NCBI RefSeq assembly: GCF_017599385.1 | Contig: NZ_JAGFPK010000001.1 | Span: forward strand, 2,750,636-2,814,635 | Length of the DNA: 64,000 bases | DNA from: Ciceribacter sp. L1K22 | GTDB lineage: Bacteria; Pseudomonadota; Alphaproteobacteria; Rhizobiales; Rhizobiaceae | Direction: 5' to 3' | Shown here: one piece after another, positions 46,071 through 56,265 of the stretch | How positions within the stretch are numbered: the stretch's first letter is position 1 | Layout: each line of letters begins with the position of its first letter | Notes under the pieces: model-generated | The model's input: only the letters and a program-made list of their open reading frames with translations | Told to the model about the DNA's origin: nothing | Database searches by the model: none | Program-made: the position numbers and the translations under genes

Positions 46071-47504
46071 TTAATTCAGGCGCTCCGTCTCGTGGAATGC
46101 CGGATACTTGTCAAGAAGCGCCGCCACGATCTTGCCGAATCCGGTTCCGAGCGAGGATTTCACCATGAGCACGTCGTTGGCCTTGACCTTGGTCAGCGCG
46201 AACTTCGCGAGATCCTCGGTCTTTTCCCGGTACTCGACGTGAACGCTGTCCGGCAGGGCATCGCGCAGCGCCCGCATCTCCGGTCCCGCAAGCCAGACGT
46301 GGCTCACGCCAGCGGCAAGGAGCGGGCTCGCCAGTTCAGCGTGCACCCTCTCCGAAAACGCCCCCATCTCCAGCATGTCGCCAAGAACAGCGATCTGCCG
46401 CCCCTCGCCCTTCGGAGGCGTTTGGGCGAGAAGCGCTATTGCGGCACGCATCGATGCGGGATTGGCGTTATAGCTTTCATCGATCAGCGTGAAATTGCCC
46501 CTGCCGATCTTGAGCTTGTGGCGCTGTCCACGCCCCTTCACCGCCGCCAGTCCGCCAAGCGCCTGAGCCGCCGCATCGACATCAGCGCCAAGCAGCTTCA
46601 CAGCGCCGAGCGCTGCCACCGCGTTTTCGGCGATGTGCTTGCCCGGTGCAGAGATAAAGACTTCGCGCGTCTCGCCGCCGAAACTGGTCCAGATCGTCGA
46701 GCTCTCGGCCGAGCCGTCATATTCAGCAAGACGGAATTCGGCTTTTGCATGCTGGCCGAAAGCATGGATGTTGTCGACGCCGGCGGCCTGGGCGGCCTTG
46801 TCGAGGAAGTCGTAAAAGGCGTTGTCGCGGTTGAGAAGCGCGTGACCGCCGGGCTCGACGCCTTCGAAAATCTCGGCCTTGGCAGCGGCGATTTCCTCAA
46901 GGCTATTAAAGTTGCCGAGATGGGCGGCGGCGATCGTGGTGATGATCGCAACATGTGGCCGGACCAGCTTGACCAGCGGCCGGATTTCGTTCGGATGGTT
47001 CATGCCGATCTCGAACACGCCGTAATCCGTGTCCTCTGGCATGCGCGCAAGCGTCAGCGGAACACCCCAGTGGTTGTTGAAGGATGCGACCGCGGCGTGA
47101 ACCTTGCCGGAGGGCTCCAGCACGGTGCGCAGCATTTCCTTCGTGGTCGTCTTTCCGACCGAACCGGTGACGGCGACGATGCGTGCGCGACTACGGGCAC
47201 GAGCCGCTACGCCAAGCCGCTCCAAGGCCTGCAACACGTCATCGACCACGATCATCGGAACGGTGAGGCGGCCAAGCGCCGGCAGCTTTGCCTCGCTGAC
47301 GACGAGAAGCGATGCGCCATTGGCGACCGCAAGGCTTGCGAAATCATGGCCGTCGACGCGCTCGCCCTTGATGGCGAAGAAGGCTTCTTCCGGGCCGATC
47401 GAACGGCTGTCTATAGAAATACCGTTGACGCCCTCCGGCATCTGGCCGAACGGGCGCCCGCCCATGGCATCGGCCATTGCCTGCGATGTCCAGAGATAAG
47501 TCAA
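46071..47504 (-). CDS. murF: UDP-MurNAc-tripeptide--D-Ala-D-Ala ligase (MurF)
   Basis: Adds D-Ala-D-Ala to complete the UDP-MurNAc-pentapeptide. The 477-residue protein has the N-terminal MurF domain with [26 protein letters not shown], the ATP loop [18 protein letters not shown] (about 114-131), [22 protein letters not shown], and [19 protein letters not shown]. Overlaps murE by 4 bp. Confidence 0.96.
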   Translation of the reverse strand: MTYLWTSQAMADAMGGRPFGQMPEGVNGISIDSRSIGPEEAFFAIKGERVDGHDFASLAVANGASLLVVSEAKLPALGRLTVPMIVVDDVLQALERLGVAARARSRARIVAVTGSVGKTTTKEMLRTVLEPSGKVHAAVASFNNHWGVPLTLARMPEDTDYGVFEIGMNHPNEIRPLVKLVRPHVAIITTIAAAHLGNFNSLEEIAAAKAEIFEGVEPGGHALLNRDNAFYDFLDKAAQAAGVDNIHAFGQHAKAEFRLAEYDGSAESSTIWTSFGGETREVFISAPGKHIAENAVAALGAVKLLGADVDAAAQALGGLAAVKGRGQRHKLKIGRGNFTLIDESYNANPASMRAAIALLAQTPPKGEGRQIAVLGDMLEMGAFSERVHAELASPLLAAGVSHVWLAGPEMRALRDALPDSVHVEYREKTEDLAKFALTKVKANDVLMVKSSLGTGFGKIVAALLDKYPAFHETERLN

Positions 47505-48955
47505 TTCTTGAGCTCCTCCAATGCCTTGGTGAGTTCCTTGTGGTCCGAGAACGGCAGCGTGACCGACCCGACTGTCTGTCCCTCCTCATGACCCTTTCCG
47601 GCGACGATCAGCGTATCGCCGGACGATAGCATCGATACGGCAGTACGGATCGCCTCTGCCCGGTCGCCGATCTCGGTGGCACCGTTCGTCGCGGCCATGA
47701 TCTCCGAACGGATTGTGGCAGGCTCTTCCGAACGCGGATTGTCGTCGGTGACGATCACCACATCCGCCAGCCGGCAGGCAATCTCGCCCATGATCGGTCG
47801 CTTGCCCTTGTCCCGGTCACCGCCGCAACCGAAGACGACGATGACGCGGCCGGTCGTGAAGGGCCGCACGGATTCCAGAACATTCTTCAGCGCATCAGGC
47901 TTGTGGGCGTAGTCGACGTAAGCGAGCGCGCCGTTTTTTGTGTGGCCGACCAGTTCCAGACGCCCGGCGGCACCCTTCAGATGCTCGAGCGCCTTCAAGG
48001 CCTTCGCCGCAGGCACGCCGGTCGATATTGCAAGACCTGCCGACACAAGCGCGTTGGCGATCTGAAAGTCACCGGCAAGCGGAATGTGCACCTCGAAGAT
48101 ATCGGAACCGGCATGGACCTCGGCGACCTGCTTGTGCCGGAAGTGCTCGACCCGCTTCAGCGTCAGGTAATCCCCTGCGCGACCGACGGTCCGCACATCG
48201 AGCCCGGATGCCTTCGCAACCCGGATGGCTTCCGCCGACCAGGGATCGTCGGAAAAGATCACCGCCGGAGCCCCCTTCGGCAGAAGCGTATCGAAGAGCC
48301 GCATCTTGGCGGCCATGTAGTCCTCGATCGTCGGATGGTAGTCCATGTGATCGCGACCGAGATTGGTGAAGGCACCGGCAGCAAGCTTCACGCCGTCGAG
48401 GCGCGACTGATCGAGCCCGTGGCTGGAGGCCTCCATCGCGGCATGCGTCACGCCCTCGGCGGCAAGTTCGGAAAGCAGCTTCTGCAGCGCGACCGGATCG
48501 GGAGTGGTGAGCGAACCGTACTCCTCGCGGGTCGGCGAGATCACACCCGTGGTGCCGATCTGCGCGGCTGCGAGGCCGGCGGCGGCCCAGATCTGGCGCG
48601 TGAAGGAGGCGACCGACGTCTTGCCGGCGGTGCCGGTGACGGCGACCATGGTTTGCGGTTGCGCACCGAAAAATCGTGCCGCAGCAAGCGCCAGGAAACG
48701 GCGGGGATTGTCGACAACGATGACCGGCGCGTCCGCGTCGACGCCATGGCCGGCCACGACGGCAACCGCCCCGCGCGACACGGCATCGGCAACATAAGCG
48801 GCGCCATCCGCCTTCGATCCGGACAGCGCGACGAACAGCGCTCCGGGCGTCACCTTGCGACTGTCAGCTGTGAGACCCGCGACCTCCAGTCCGCCGGCAC
48901 CGGCCGGAAGAGTTTCAAGGGGTGCCAGGTCGGATGCAAGATCGGTCAGTTTCAT
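47501..48955 (-). CDS. murE: UDP-MurNAc-L-Ala-D-Glu--meso-diaminopimelate ligase (MurE)
   Basis: Adds the third peptide-stem residue. The 484-residue protein has [24 protein letters not shown], the ATP loop [17 protein letters not shown] (about 110-126), [15 protein letters not shown], and the C-terminal motif [10 protein letters not shown]. The DNPR sequence is the meso-diaminopimelate selectivity motif, in keeping with a Gram-negative wall. Starts 56 bp after ftsI. Confidence 0.96.
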   Translation of the reverse strand: MKLTDLASDLAPLETLPAGAGGLEVAGLTADSRKVTPGALFVALSGSKADGAAYVADAVSRGAVAVVAGHGVDADAPVIVVDNPRRFLALAAARFFGAQPQTMVAVTGTAGKTSVASFTRQIWAAAGLAAAQIGTTGVISPTREEYGSLTTPDPVALQKLLSELAAEGVTHAAMEASSHGLDQSRLDGVKLAAGAFTNLGRDHMDYHPTIEDYMAAKMRLFDTLLPKGAPAVIFSDDPWSAEAIRVAKASGLDVRTVGRAGDYLTLKRVEHFRHKQVAEVHAGSDIFEVHIPLAGDFQIANALVSAGLAISTGVPAAKALKALEHLKGAAGRLELVGHTKNGALAYVDYAHKPDALKNVLESVRPFTTGRVIVVFGCGGDRDKGKRPIMGEIACRLADVVIVTDDNPRSEEPATIRSEIMAATNGATEIGDRAEAIRTAVSMLSSGDTLIVAGKGHEEGQTVGSVTLPFSDHKELTKALEELKN

Positions 48956-49011
48956 ACATGTATTCCAATTGTCGGCCCGGCCTCCAGGAGACCGGACGAA
49001 TCGCTGTTCAC

Positions 49012-50763
49012 TCAGTAAGACACAAGCATGGACGAGCCATCTTCGCCAAAACTGGGTTCTACACCGAGAATTGCGGCGCTTCTGCGAATGAGATCCTTCG
49101 TCACGGGCGCGGCGGTATAGCCGGCGGTGGGACCGCCATTGTCGTCACCCGTCTTGGGCTCGTCGACGAAGGTCATCACCACGTATTTTGGGTCGGAAAT
49201 CGGGAAGGCAGCGATGAAGGCATTGAAGTTCTTGTCGCTCGAATAGCGGCCGTTCACGACCTTTTCGGCGGTTCCGGTCTTGCCGCCAACGTCGAAGCCT
49301 TCGACGCGGGCACGTCGACCGGAGCCCTGCGTCCCGTTCCATTCGAACAGGAAGCGCATGTCGTCGCTGGTCGACGGCTTCATGACCACCTGAGCGAGTG
49401 TATCGGCCTCCTCTCGAGAACGCGGAAGAAACGTCGGTGGAATGAGCTTTCCACCGTTGACAAGGGCCGAAACCGCGACAGCCGTCTGCAATGGCGTCGT
49501 CGAGACACCATGTCCGAACGAGATTGTGACCGAGTTGATCAGCTTCCACTCGCGCGGCTGCGTTGGCGTCGCGACTTCGGGGATCTCCGTATCCATCTTG
49601 GTCAGCAGACCGATCCGCGTCAGAAACTCTTTATGAGCTGCGATGCCGACCGATTCCGCCATGCGGGCGGTCCCGATGTTCGATGAATACTGGAAGATTT
49701 CCGGAACCGTCAGGACGCGTCCCTTGCCATGAAAGTCCTTGATCGTGAAACCGCCGATGCGGATCGGATAACGTGCATCGAAGCTCGACTGGAGCGTCAC
49801 CTTACCCGAGTCGAGTGCCATCGCCGTCGTGAAGGCCTTGAAGGTCGACCCCATCTCGAACGTGCCGTTCGACATGCGGTTCAGCCAGCCCTCCTTGGCG
49901 CCGACGGTCGGATTGTTCGGGTCGAAATCCGGAACCGATCCCATGGCGATGACCTCGCCGGTATGCGCGTCGAGGATGACGGCACCGGCGCCGAGGGCTC
50001 CGTATTTCGAGACGGCGTTGACCAGCACCTCGCGAACGATGTTCTGCACCCTCAGATCGATGGAAAGCCGCACCGGCTCGAGCGGAGCATTGCTGGTCAA
50101 CCCCGCTGCGGCGAGATCGGCAAGGCCCTGCTGGTCGATATAGCGTTCCATGCCCGCCATGCCGCGATTGTCGATATTGACGAAGCCGACGATATGGGCC
50201 GCTGTCGGTCCGCCGGGATAGAAACGGCGCTTTTCCGGCCTGAAGCCGATGCCGGGAATGCCGAGCGCGAGAATCTGGCTCTGCTGCTTCGGCGTCAACT
50301 GGCGCCGCAGCCACTGGAAATGCGAGCGCGGATTGGAGAGCTTGCGATAGGTGCCCTTGATGTCGAGGTCTGTGAGGACTGTCGCGAGCTTCTCGACCGC
50401 TTCATCCGGATCGACGATCTTGTGAGGCTCAGCGAACAGTGAGACGGTGCGGATGTCGGTCGCCAGAACCTCGCCATTGCGATCCAGGATATCGGGGCGC
50501 GACGCCATCAGACGGTCGGCCGGCAGGATGGAGGAGACGACCTCCGGATGAGCATAGCCATATTGCACGAGGCGGCCGCCGATAACTGCGTAGAAGGCGA
50601 CGAAGCCGGCCATCATCAGGCCGACGCGCTTGCGGGCCAGTTCCGCCTTTCGCTTGCCCGTACCCTTGAAGGTTCCGGTGTTGAGCGAGACACCGACCCT
50701 CTGGCTGTTGGCCGAGAAATGGGCCTGGCTTTTCAGAAGCATGATCCGGGACAAAAATGACAT
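49012..50763 (-). CDS. ftsI: Septal transpeptidase FtsI (PBP3)
   Basis: Class B penicillin-binding protein crosslinking septal peptidoglycan, partner of FtsW. The 583-residue protein has one N-terminal membrane span (about 45-66), a dimerisation domain with [17 protein letters not shown], and a transpeptidase domain with all three active-site motifs: GSTFK (SxxK), SSN in [14 protein letters not shown], and KTG in [10 protein letters not shown]. Its start codon shares a base with the ftsL stop (TGATG). Confidence 0.96.
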   Translation of the reverse strand: MSFLSRIMLLKSQAHFSANSQRVGVSLNTGTFKGTGKRKAELARKRVGLMMAGFVAFYAVIGGRLVQYGYAHPEVVSSILPADRLMASRPDILDRNGEVLATDIRTVSLFAEPHKIVDPDEAVEKLATVLTDLDIKGTYRKLSNPRSHFQWLRRQLTPKQQSQILALGIPGIGFRPEKRRFYPGGPTAAHIVGFVNIDNRGMAGMERYIDQQGLADLAAAGLTSNAPLEPVRLSIDLRVQNIVREVLVNAVSKYGALGAGAVILDAHTGEVIAMGSVPDFDPNNPTVGAKEGWLNRMSNGTFEMGSTFKAFTTAMALDSGKVTLQSSFDARYPIRIGGFTIKDFHGKGRVLTVPEIFQYSSNIGTARMAESVGIAAHKEFLTRIGLLTKMDTEIPEVATPTQPREWKLINSVTISFGHGVSTTPLQTAVAVSALVNGGKLIPPTFLPRSREEADTLAQVVMKPSTSDDMRFLFEWNGTQGSGRRARVEGFDVGGKTGTAEKVVNGRYSSDKNFNAFIAAFPISDPKYVVMTFVDEPKTGDDNGGPTAGYTAAPVTKDLIRRSAAILGVEPSFGEDGSSMLVSY

Positions 50764-51131
50764 CAGGGCTTCACCGAACCTGTTTTGATAATATCCGTCA
50801 CCGAAAGTCCGTCCTCTTCGGCCACTTCGGGCTGCGGAAGTTGCGAACGAAGCATCGGGAGTTCCGCCGGACGCGCCAGCTGCGTCGACTCCGTCGGCTG
50901 AAGCTTCAGCTCATCGCCATAGACCTGGACAAGACGGTCCAGCCTGTTCGGCTGCGTCAGCAGGGCCCAGTCCGCCTTGAGCAGGTCGATCGTGTCGTGC
51001 TCCAGCTTGATCTCGGCCTCGATACGGCGAACCTCTTCCAGCTTTTCCTCGGCGTGATGCTTGATCTTGTAGGTGACCGTCGCGGTGGCGACCATGGCGC
51101 CGATCATGATGAGGTCGAAGGTGCGCAGCAT
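50763..51131 (-). CDS. ftsL: FtsL-type division protein
   Basis: A 122-residue protein with one N-terminal membrane span (LIMIGAMVATATVTYKI) and a periplasmic coiled coil (EEKLEEVRRIEAEIKLEHDTIDLLKADWALLTQPNRLDRLVQ), followed by a proline-rich tail. Sequence is poorly conserved in this family. The call rests on topology, the LLKADWALLTQPNRL segment typical of alphaproteobacterial FtsL, and the invariant position between rsmH and ftsI. The frame runs open well upstream into rsmH, but the ATG at 51131 begins the membrane span. Confidence 0.88.
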   Translation of the reverse strand: MLRTFDLIMIGAMVATATVTYKIKHHAEEKLEEVRRIEAEIKLEHDTIDLLKADWALLTQPNRLDRLVQVYGDELKLQPTESTQLARPAELPMLRSQLPQPEVAEEDGLSVTDIIKTGSVKP

Positions 51132-51132
51132 G

Positions 51133-52158
51133 TCAGCCTCCCAATCGCTCGAGGCTCGCCAGAGCCGGAAGGTCGAATATGGCCATGTCGGCCTTGGGAG
51201 CCGGCGCGGCGGTGCGGATGCCGGCCCGCAGCTTGGCCGAGCGCGCACGGGGATTGGCCTCGGCCTCCTCCTCGCTTGCGGACACCATGCCCTTGCCGAG
51301 CGGCTCGAAGATCGCCGGGGCAACCGCCGCCATCGGCATATGCCGCGAGCCGCCGCTCTTGCCGGAGCGCTCGGAGAAAAACTTCTTCACGATACGATCC
51401 TCCAGCGAATGGAAGGTCACGACGACAAGGCGGCCGCCTGGCTTGAGAACCTGCTCGGCAGCGAACAGCGCCTTGGCAAGCTCGCCCAGTTCGTCGTTGA
51501 CGAAGATGCGCAACGCCTGGAACACCCGCGTCGCGGGATGGATACGGTCAGTCATCTTGCGCGGGGTGACGATCTCGATAAGTCCGGCAAGGTCGCGCGT
51601 CGTGCGGAAGGGCTCTTTCAGCCGCTGCTTCTCGATCGCGCGGGCGATTCGGCCCGCTTGCTTCTCATCGCCGAGAAACCCGAAGATGCGGGTGAGATCG
51701 GAGACCTTGGCGCGATTGACGACGTCGGCAGCAGAGACCCCCGTGGCCGACATACGCATGTCGAGCGGACCGTTCTTCTGAAACGAGAAGCCGCGCTCGG
51801 CCTCGTCGATCTGCATGGAGGAAACGCCGATGTCGAGCACGACGCCATCAAGGCCGCCATCAGGGGCATGCTCGGAAAGACGTGAAAATTCCGAATGGAT
51901 GAGCTTCAACCGGCCACCATAGCTCGCAACAAGCGCCTGACCGGCGACAATCGCGGTCGGGTCGCGGTCGAGCGCGATGACATCGGCACCTTTTTCCAGA
52001 ATGGCCGAGGTGTAGCCGCCGGCGCCGAACGTACCGTCAAGAACGACCTGCCCCGCTTCGGGCGCAAGCGCCGCGAGAACCTCTGAAAGAAGAACCGGAA
52101 TGTGGCGAACCGGTCCGCCTCCGGCTTCAGTTGAACCTCCGCCAGGATTCGCCATCAT
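51133..52158 (-). CDS. rsmH: 16S rRNA m4C1402 methyltransferase (RsmH/MraW)
   Basis: SAM-dependent N4-methylation of C1402 in the ribosomal P site. The 341-residue protein has [13 protein letters not shown], motif [43 protein letters not shown] and [16 protein letters not shown]. The frame is open to 52800, but the ATG at 52158, with GAGGA 6 nt upstream, puts the conserved HIPVLL segment near residue 20 as usual; the upstream part is antisense or out-of-frame mraZ and leader sequence. One base separates it from ftsL. Confidence 0.95.
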   Translation of the reverse strand: MMANPGGGSTEAGGGPVRHIPVLLSEVLAALAPEAGQVVLDGTFGAGGYTSAILEKGADVIALDRDPTAIVAGQALVASYGGRLKLIHSEFSRLSEHAPDGGLDGVVLDIGVSSMQIDEAERGFSFQKNGPLDMRMSATGVSAADVVNRAKVSDLTRIFGFLGDEKQAGRIARAIEKQRLKEPFRTTRDLAGLIEIVTPRKMTDRIHPATRVFQALRIFVNDELGELAKALFAAEQVLKPGGRLVVVTFHSLEDRIVKKFFSERSGKSGGSRHMPMAAVAPAIFEPLGKGMVSASEEEAEANPRARSAKLRAGIRTAAPAPKADMAIFDLPALASLERLGG

Positions 52159-52184
52159 TCCGTTTCCTCGTCCTGCAGGGGCCA

Positions 52185-52613
52185 CTAGCCTCTCGGCTTG
52201 CGCCCCTCCCTCGCCGCCGTCTGCGCCGTCTGAAACGCATCGGGCCGCCAAAGCTGAAAACAATCCGACCGTCCGACAAAGGTCACTTCCGAAGTGATTC
52301 CGGTGAAATCGCGGATAAAATCCGTGACCATCAACCGGCCTTCGCCGTCCAGCCGCATATGAACGCCACCGCCATGCACGAGAAGCGACAGATCGTTCGC
52401 CTCCTGCGAAAACGGATCGAGCTGCGCAAGCTGCCGCTCGTACCGTTCGAACAGGTCCGGACCGCCCACAGTGATCGCCGGAAAGACGAAATCCTGCAGG
52501 CAATAGAGATCCTGGACCTCCTTCGCCATCAGGACGGCACGAAACGGCGCAGGCACGGAGACCCGGCCCTTCGCATCGATCCTGTTCGTTGCATTGGACA
52601 AGAAGCGGTTCAT
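52185..52613 (-). CDS. mraZ: Transcriptional regulator MraZ
   Basis: First gene of the dcw cluster. The 142-residue protein has two AbrB-like SpoVT halves: [22 protein letters not shown] near 7-28, and [29 protein letters not shown] near 80-108. MraZ binds short direct repeats in its own promoter and represses the operon. Four 10-bp-spaced TGGGA-type repeats lie 177-211 bp upstream here, fitting autoregulation. Confidence 0.95.
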   Translation of the reverse strand: MNRFLSNATNRIDAKGRVSVPAPFRAVLMAKEVQDLYCLQDFVFPAITVGGPDLFERYERQLAQLDPFSQEANDLSLLVHGGGVHMRLDGEGRLMVTDFIRDFTGITSEVTFVGRSDCFQLWRPDAFQTAQTAAREGRKPRG

Positions 52614-52789
52614 GAAAACCAGAAGCCGCCCCTATCGGCAGAAGGCGGAAAACCCGCCCGGTAAACCCAACAAATCGACATGCCACCGAGGAGCGAAAAG
52701 ACCCGGCAAAAACACCGGAATGCGACCGGAACGACCGCTCTCGCCCTTGAGAAATACGAACCTTCATCGGCCCTTGCGTGGCGTGATTA

Positions 52790-52824
52790 TGGGATACCAT
52801 GGGACAATATGGGCGTCAATGGGA
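52790..52824. promoter_or_regulatory. Four MraZ-box-like direct repeats, exact 10-bp period
   Basis: On the plus strand TGGGA, TGGGA, TGGGC and TGGGA start at 52790, 52800, 52810 and 52820. E. coli MraZ binds TGGGN repeats separated by 5 bp, the same 10-bp period. The site is upstream of mraZ and could overlap its promoter. Confidence 0.7.
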
Positions 52825-52875
52825 CGGAACTCGATTCCCGACCTTCGTCGATCAATCATTTATATCCGGTTAAGC

Positions 52876-52890
52876 TTAACGAAAGGTTAG
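52876..52890. promoter_or_regulatory. CtrA-like site upstream of mraZ
   Basis: TTAA-CGAAAGG-TTAG matches TTAA-N7-TTAA at 7 of 8 positions and abuts a TTAAGCTTAA palindrome (52870-52879). It is 263 bp upstream of the mraZ start and 52 bp upstream of the MraZ-like boxes. Confidence 0.3.
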
Positions 52891-52999
52891 AAAATACCGT
52901 CGACGGCCCCAAACGAGACCGCGCCCTAGAAAAGAAATAATGATTTATTTGCAGATATTTACGAGAATTTTCTTCACTCGTGCGAAGCTCGTGAAGGTG

Positions 53000-53398
53000 A
53001 TCGCCAGTCGGCCTGTAAGCCGGGTTCTGTATGGCCCCGGTTTCCCGGAACGTGGCAGCCATTCATCTGGGACAGCACTTGCGCGCTGCCTCGTGCAACC
53101 CACCCGGATGACTGGCCCGGAAACCGGCTGGCTCGGGTTGCCCCGAGCCGCGTCATCCCTATTCGGTCTTGCTCCCGGTGGGGTTTACCATGCCGTCCCT
53201 GTCGCCAGGTCCGCGGTGGGCTCTTACCCCACCCTTTCACCCTTACCCCGAAGACGGGGCGGTTTGCTTTCTGTGGCACTTTCCCTGAGGTCGCCCTCGC
53301 CGGACGTTATCCGGCACCGTGTTTCCGTGGAGCCCGGACTTTCCTCACCCCACCGCCTTTCGGCATTGGTGGAGCGCGGCTGCCCGGCCGACTGGCAG
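53000..53398 (-). ncRNA. rnpB: RNase P RNA (alphaproteobacterial type A)
   Basis: Catalytic RNA that matures tRNA 5' ends. The terminal P1 helix is perfect: GGCCGACTGGC at 53386-53396 is the reverse complement of GCCAGTCGGCC at 53003-53013. Hallmark sequences are present on the minus strand, including the 3' ACAGAACCCGGCTTACAGGC segment, a GGAAAGTCCGGGCTCC-like P4 5' strand (about 53328-53343), and loops rich in GGTAA. About 400 nt, normal for the group. The exact ends are estimated from P1 and the promoter. Confidence 0.95.
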
Positions 53399-53403
53399 GG
53401 GCT

Positions 53404-53432
53404 CCTTAGCGGAGACGGTTCGCGAATGCCAA
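53404..53432 (-). promoter_or_regulatory. Probable rnpB promoter
   Basis: On the minus strand TTGGCA (53432-53427) and CTAAGG (53409-53404) are separated by 17 bp. The predicted start, 6-8 nt downstream, coincides with the P1 5' end of rnpB near 53397. Confidence 0.5.
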
Positions 53433-53468
53433 CAAATTCTCCCCGGGAGACGAACGGCGACACGTCGA

Positions 53469-54653
53469 TCAGACGAACGTGGCGTTAAACTCCACCCCGT
53501 AGTCTCCGCCCGAGCGTCCTTCGAGCAGCAGCTCCGCGCCAAGCCGCCCGATCTCGTCGGAACTCTTGGCCGCCGCGCCGCAGCCACCGGTAAGCACGCC
53601 GATCCGCTCGCTGGCGAAATCAACCGCGGGATAGCCGCTCCGCGTGAACGAGGTCACACAGGCCGCCATGGTCGGCGGAACATGCGCGAGATCGGGAACA
53701 AGACGGTCGATAATGCGCTTGAGGTGATCGCGCGTGCCCACCCGACCGCCACTGCGGAACCACGCCCGCACATCGGGCTCGTTCGAAAGCCGCAGATCAT
53801 CCGGATCACCGCCGATCTTCAGATAGACCTTGCCGTCCGGATAACGAACCGGCGGCAGGAGATAGATGTGCTCGGAGGGGTCGTCCGGCTGGTGGATCAG
53901 CGACGGCATGCCCTCGAACAAATCGCTTCTTTCAGGCGTGATTTCGAAGAAGGCAACGGTGCGCGCGTAGACGCTGAGATCGAGCCGGCGCGGCAGCAGC
54001 TTTTCGGCGATCGAGAAGCCGCCGGCGGCCACGAGCACCTTCTCCGCCGTATAGGAAGCGCCGCTATCGGTGGAAACAACAACGAGACTGCCCTCCTCCC
54101 GCACGGACACGACCGTTTCGGAAATCGGGGTCGCGCCAGCCTTTTCAGCCAGCCGCGACTGCGCCTCGACCAGCCGACGCGGATTGACGTAGCCGGCGTT
54201 CGACGCCTCGTGAACACCTTCGCAGGCATGGCCGAAACGGAAGTAGGGAAATCGTGTCGCAAGCGCCGAGGCATCCAGAAGTGTGGCCGCGACGCCAAGC
54301 GTTTGCGCTGCATCCCAGACGCGCTCGACATAGGGATCGCTGCCGCCCCGCTTTGGTCCGACGACAAGGCAACCGGCCTCGATGTAGAAATCGATGCCGC
54401 TCTCGCTTGCGATTGCGTCGTATCGGGCGATGGAGCGGTTGGCGAGCAGGGCCCAGACGGGGCTCTGGTCGATCGTGCGGGTGATGCGCGCCTCATCGTA
54501 GTGACTGGCAAAAACGCCGGCATGACTGGCGGGATCGGCAGGTTCGGACGGGCCGATGACGGCAACGCCTTCGCTGTGCCAGGCGAGATACTTGGCCGCG
54601 GCGCTTCCCATCATGCCTCGGCCGATGATGATATATTTGAACTGTGCCGTCAT
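53469..54653 (-). CDS. FAD-dependent oxidoreductase, DAO family
   Basis: A 394-residue flavoenzyme with the N-terminal dinucleotide fold YIIIGRGMMGSAAAKYLA, the DAO-family arginine/glycine segment GYVNPRRLVEAQSRLAEKAG, and a C-terminal GVLTGGCGAAAKSSDEIGRLGAELLLEG. It resembles monomeric sarcosine oxidase and N-methyl-tryptophan oxidase (SolA-like), which oxidise N-methyl amino acids and release peroxide. The substrate is not evident. It lies upstream of rnpB on the same strand but is separate from the adjacent transglycosylase. Confidence 0.82.
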   Translation of the reverse strand: MTAQFKYIIIGRGMMGSAAAKYLAWHSEGVAVIGPSEPADPASHAGVFASHYDEARITRTIDQSPVWALLANRSIARYDAIASESGIDFYIEAGCLVVGPKRGGSDPYVERVWDAAQTLGVAATLLDASALATRFPYFRFGHACEGVHEASNAGYVNPRRLVEAQSRLAEKAGATPISETVVSVREEGSLVVVSTDSGASYTAEKVLVAAGGFSIAEKLLPRRLDLSVYARTVAFFEITPERSDLFEGMPSLIHQPDDPSEHIYLLPPVRYPDGKVYLKIGGDPDDLRLSNEPDVRAWFRSGGRVGTRDHLKRIIDRLVPDLAHVPPTMAACVTSFTRSGYPAVDFASERIGVLTGGCGAAAKSSDEIGRLGAELLLEGRSGGDYGVEFNATFV

Positions 54654-54752
54654 CGATTCCCAACATCCGTTGTCCTGGAAATCGCGATAGCACGATAGAA
54701 ATCCGCGCGCATCCGGGCAAATGCAAACCGGATGCGCAGCCGGGAAATGTCG

Positions 54753-55268
54753 TCAGTCGAGCAGGGCCATGACCTTGCCGCAGTAGCGCTTCGAAACCGG
54801 ATTCATGCGCTTCGCGCCATGGCCGGCATTGTATTTCAGGATGGTCCGGCAGGTTTCGCCCCCGCCGAGTTGGTGTGCGGCTGCGAGATACTTCATGCCG
54901 AAGCGGATATTGGTGTCGGGATCGTAGAGGCCCTTCACGGAACCGCTATAGCCCATGGAGCGTGCGGTGGCGGGCTTGATCTGCATGAGCCCAACCTCGC
55001 CTGCGCTGCCGCGCGCCTTGGGATTGAAGTTGCTCTCGATACGTACGACCGCATGCGCAAGGCTGACAGGCACGCCGTATTGCTTCGCATACTTGGCGAT
55101 GATGTCGCCGTACGGGCCTTTCTTGGCGGCCTTGTCCTTCGAGCTTTCCGAACCGAACAGCGGCTTGATATGAACCTTGGTCTTGTCGTTGTCCCGGGCA
55201 AGGGCGGTGCCGGATAGAGGCATGGCGAGGGCAATGCTTGCCGCAGCAGCAACAATCAATCTGATCAT
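54753..55268 (-). CDS. Exported lytic transglycosylase (SLT domain)
   Basis: A 171-residue periplasmic peptidoglycan lyase. The signal peptide is about 1-25 (MIRLIVAAAASIALAMPL, ending ALA). A basic linker follows, then a complete minimal SLT domain with the catalytic Glu78 in AVVRIESNFNP, the GEVGLMQIKPATA motif and ILKYNAGHG. Cleaves glycan strands to leave 1,6-anhydro ends. Separated from the amidase gene by a 235-bp gap where I see nothing clear. Confidence 0.88.
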   Translation of the reverse strand: MIRLIVAAAASIALAMPLSGTALARDNDKTKVHIKPLFGSESSKDKAAKKGPYGDIIAKYAKQYGVPVSLAHAVVRIESNFNPKARGSAGEVGLMQIKPATARSMGYSGSVKGLYDPDTNIRFGMKYLAAAHQLGGGETCRTILKYNAGHGAKRMNPVSKRYCGKVMALLD

Positions 55269-55503
55269 GTGGGTATTCAGTCTCCGAACCTTAAGGGCGT
55301 GTTTTTAGGCTTTCGGCAAAGCTCTCTTGTTCGGCGTCCCGTAGGGAAGCCGGCCGATGATGCCCTTTCGTTGATGTTATGCGGTGGCGACCAACACGGG
55401 TGCCCGACCGCCTTTCAGCGCGGCCTTTAGACCCTGAATTTAAGGAATTCCTGTGGCACCGCGGGAAAAACGCATCTGAGAGGATCCGAAGCGGCGCCTC
55501 GCC

Positions 55504-56265
55504 TCAACGGTAGCGCGGTAGCGCCGTCAACAATCGATGCAGCGTTTCGACGGTCGACATGTCGGCTATGCCATCGACGCGCTCCGGCCGGAAATGACGC
55601 TGGAACGCAGCAACGACGCCTTCGGTCGCGGCGCAGAATTCACCCGTGATCTCAACATTGTAGCCATAGAGCGACAGCATCGACTGCAAGGCTTCGACCG
55701 GCTGGCCGCGATCGCCGCGCTGGAAGAACCGCCCGCCCCCGACCGGAACCGGATCGACGTAGTGGCCGACGCCGGCGGCAAACAGACTTCCCCAAGGGAA
55801 GTTCTCGCCCGGATCAACCTTGCGAACAGGGGCCACGTCGGAGTGCCCGAGCACACGCTCCGGCGGGATTTGCCAGCGCTCGCCGCAATCCCGACACAAT
55901 TCGGCGACCGCGGCGATCTGCTTTTCCGGAAAAGGCGGCAAGCCGGCCGGATGCCCCGCATTGGCGATCTCGATGCCAATGGAGTGGGAATTGATGTCGG
56001 TTTCGCCCGCCCAGAAGCTTTTTCCGGCGTGCCAGGCCCGCATCACCTCGGGCACGAGTTGCACGATCCGACCGTCTTCATGAACGAAGTAGTGCGAGGA
56101 AACCTCGCTCTCAGGATTGCAGAGCCACGACAGCGCGCCCTCAGCCGACGGCATGCCGGTATAGTGCAGGAGGATGATATCGGGTGCATCGCAACCCACG
56201 CGCGGACCGCAATTGGGCGACGCCTGAACGCGCGCGCCCTTGAAATCCGGCTGGAATGGCTTCAT
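55504..56265 (-). CDS. N-acetylmuramoyl-L-alanine amidase (AmpD-like) with PG-binding domain
   Basis: A 253-residue zinc amidase. The type 2 amidase domain has IILLHYTGMPS (zinc His34), HSIGIEIANAGH and VLGHSDVAPVRKVDPGENFPW (zinc His and catalytic residues). A C-terminal peptidoglycan-binding domain follows (EALQSMLSLYGYNVEITGEF). No signal peptide is visible, so it is probably a cytoplasmic AmpD-like recycling enzyme, as in related rhizobial proteins. Its start overlaps the stop of the TerB-DnaJ gene by 4 bp. Confidence 0.85.
   Translation of the reverse strand: MKPFQPDFKGARVQASPNCGPRVGCDAPDIILLHYTGMPSAEGALSWLCNPESEVSSHYFVHEDGRIVQLVPEVMRAWHAGKSFWAGETDINSHSIGIEIANAGHPAGLPPFPEKQIAAVAELCRDCGERWQIPPERVLGHSDVAPVRKVDPGENFPWGSLFAAGVGHYVDPVPVGGGRFFQRGDRGQPVEALQSMLSLYGYNVEITGEFCAATEGVVAAFQRHFRPERVDGIADMSTVETLHRLLTALPRYR

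Larger units (their letters stand above)
52614..52999 (-). other. 386-bp mraZ leader and rnpB 3' flank
   Basis: No gene is visible. The half nearest mraZ is a GC-rich untranslated leader. From 52790 to 52824 are the MraZ-like boxes. On the minus strand TTGACG (52815-52820) is 17 bp from TATCCC (52792-52797), a possible promoter inside the boxes. A CtrA-like site is at 52876-52890. An AT-rich patch around 52935-52975 follows the rnpB 3' end, with an imperfect stem (CTTCAC and GTGAAG, 52972-52996) that could help end that RNA. Confidence 0.45.

Noticed and set aside
52159..52800. N-terminal extension of rsmH through mraZ and its leader
   Set aside because: This part of the frame overlaps mraZ in another phase on the same strand. 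Conserved RsmH sequence begins after the ATG at 52158, which has its own ribosome site.
53319..54698. Plus-strand open frame over rnpB and the flavin oxidoreductase
   Set aside because: It reads through a structural RNA and is antisense to a gene with a clear FAD-binding motif.
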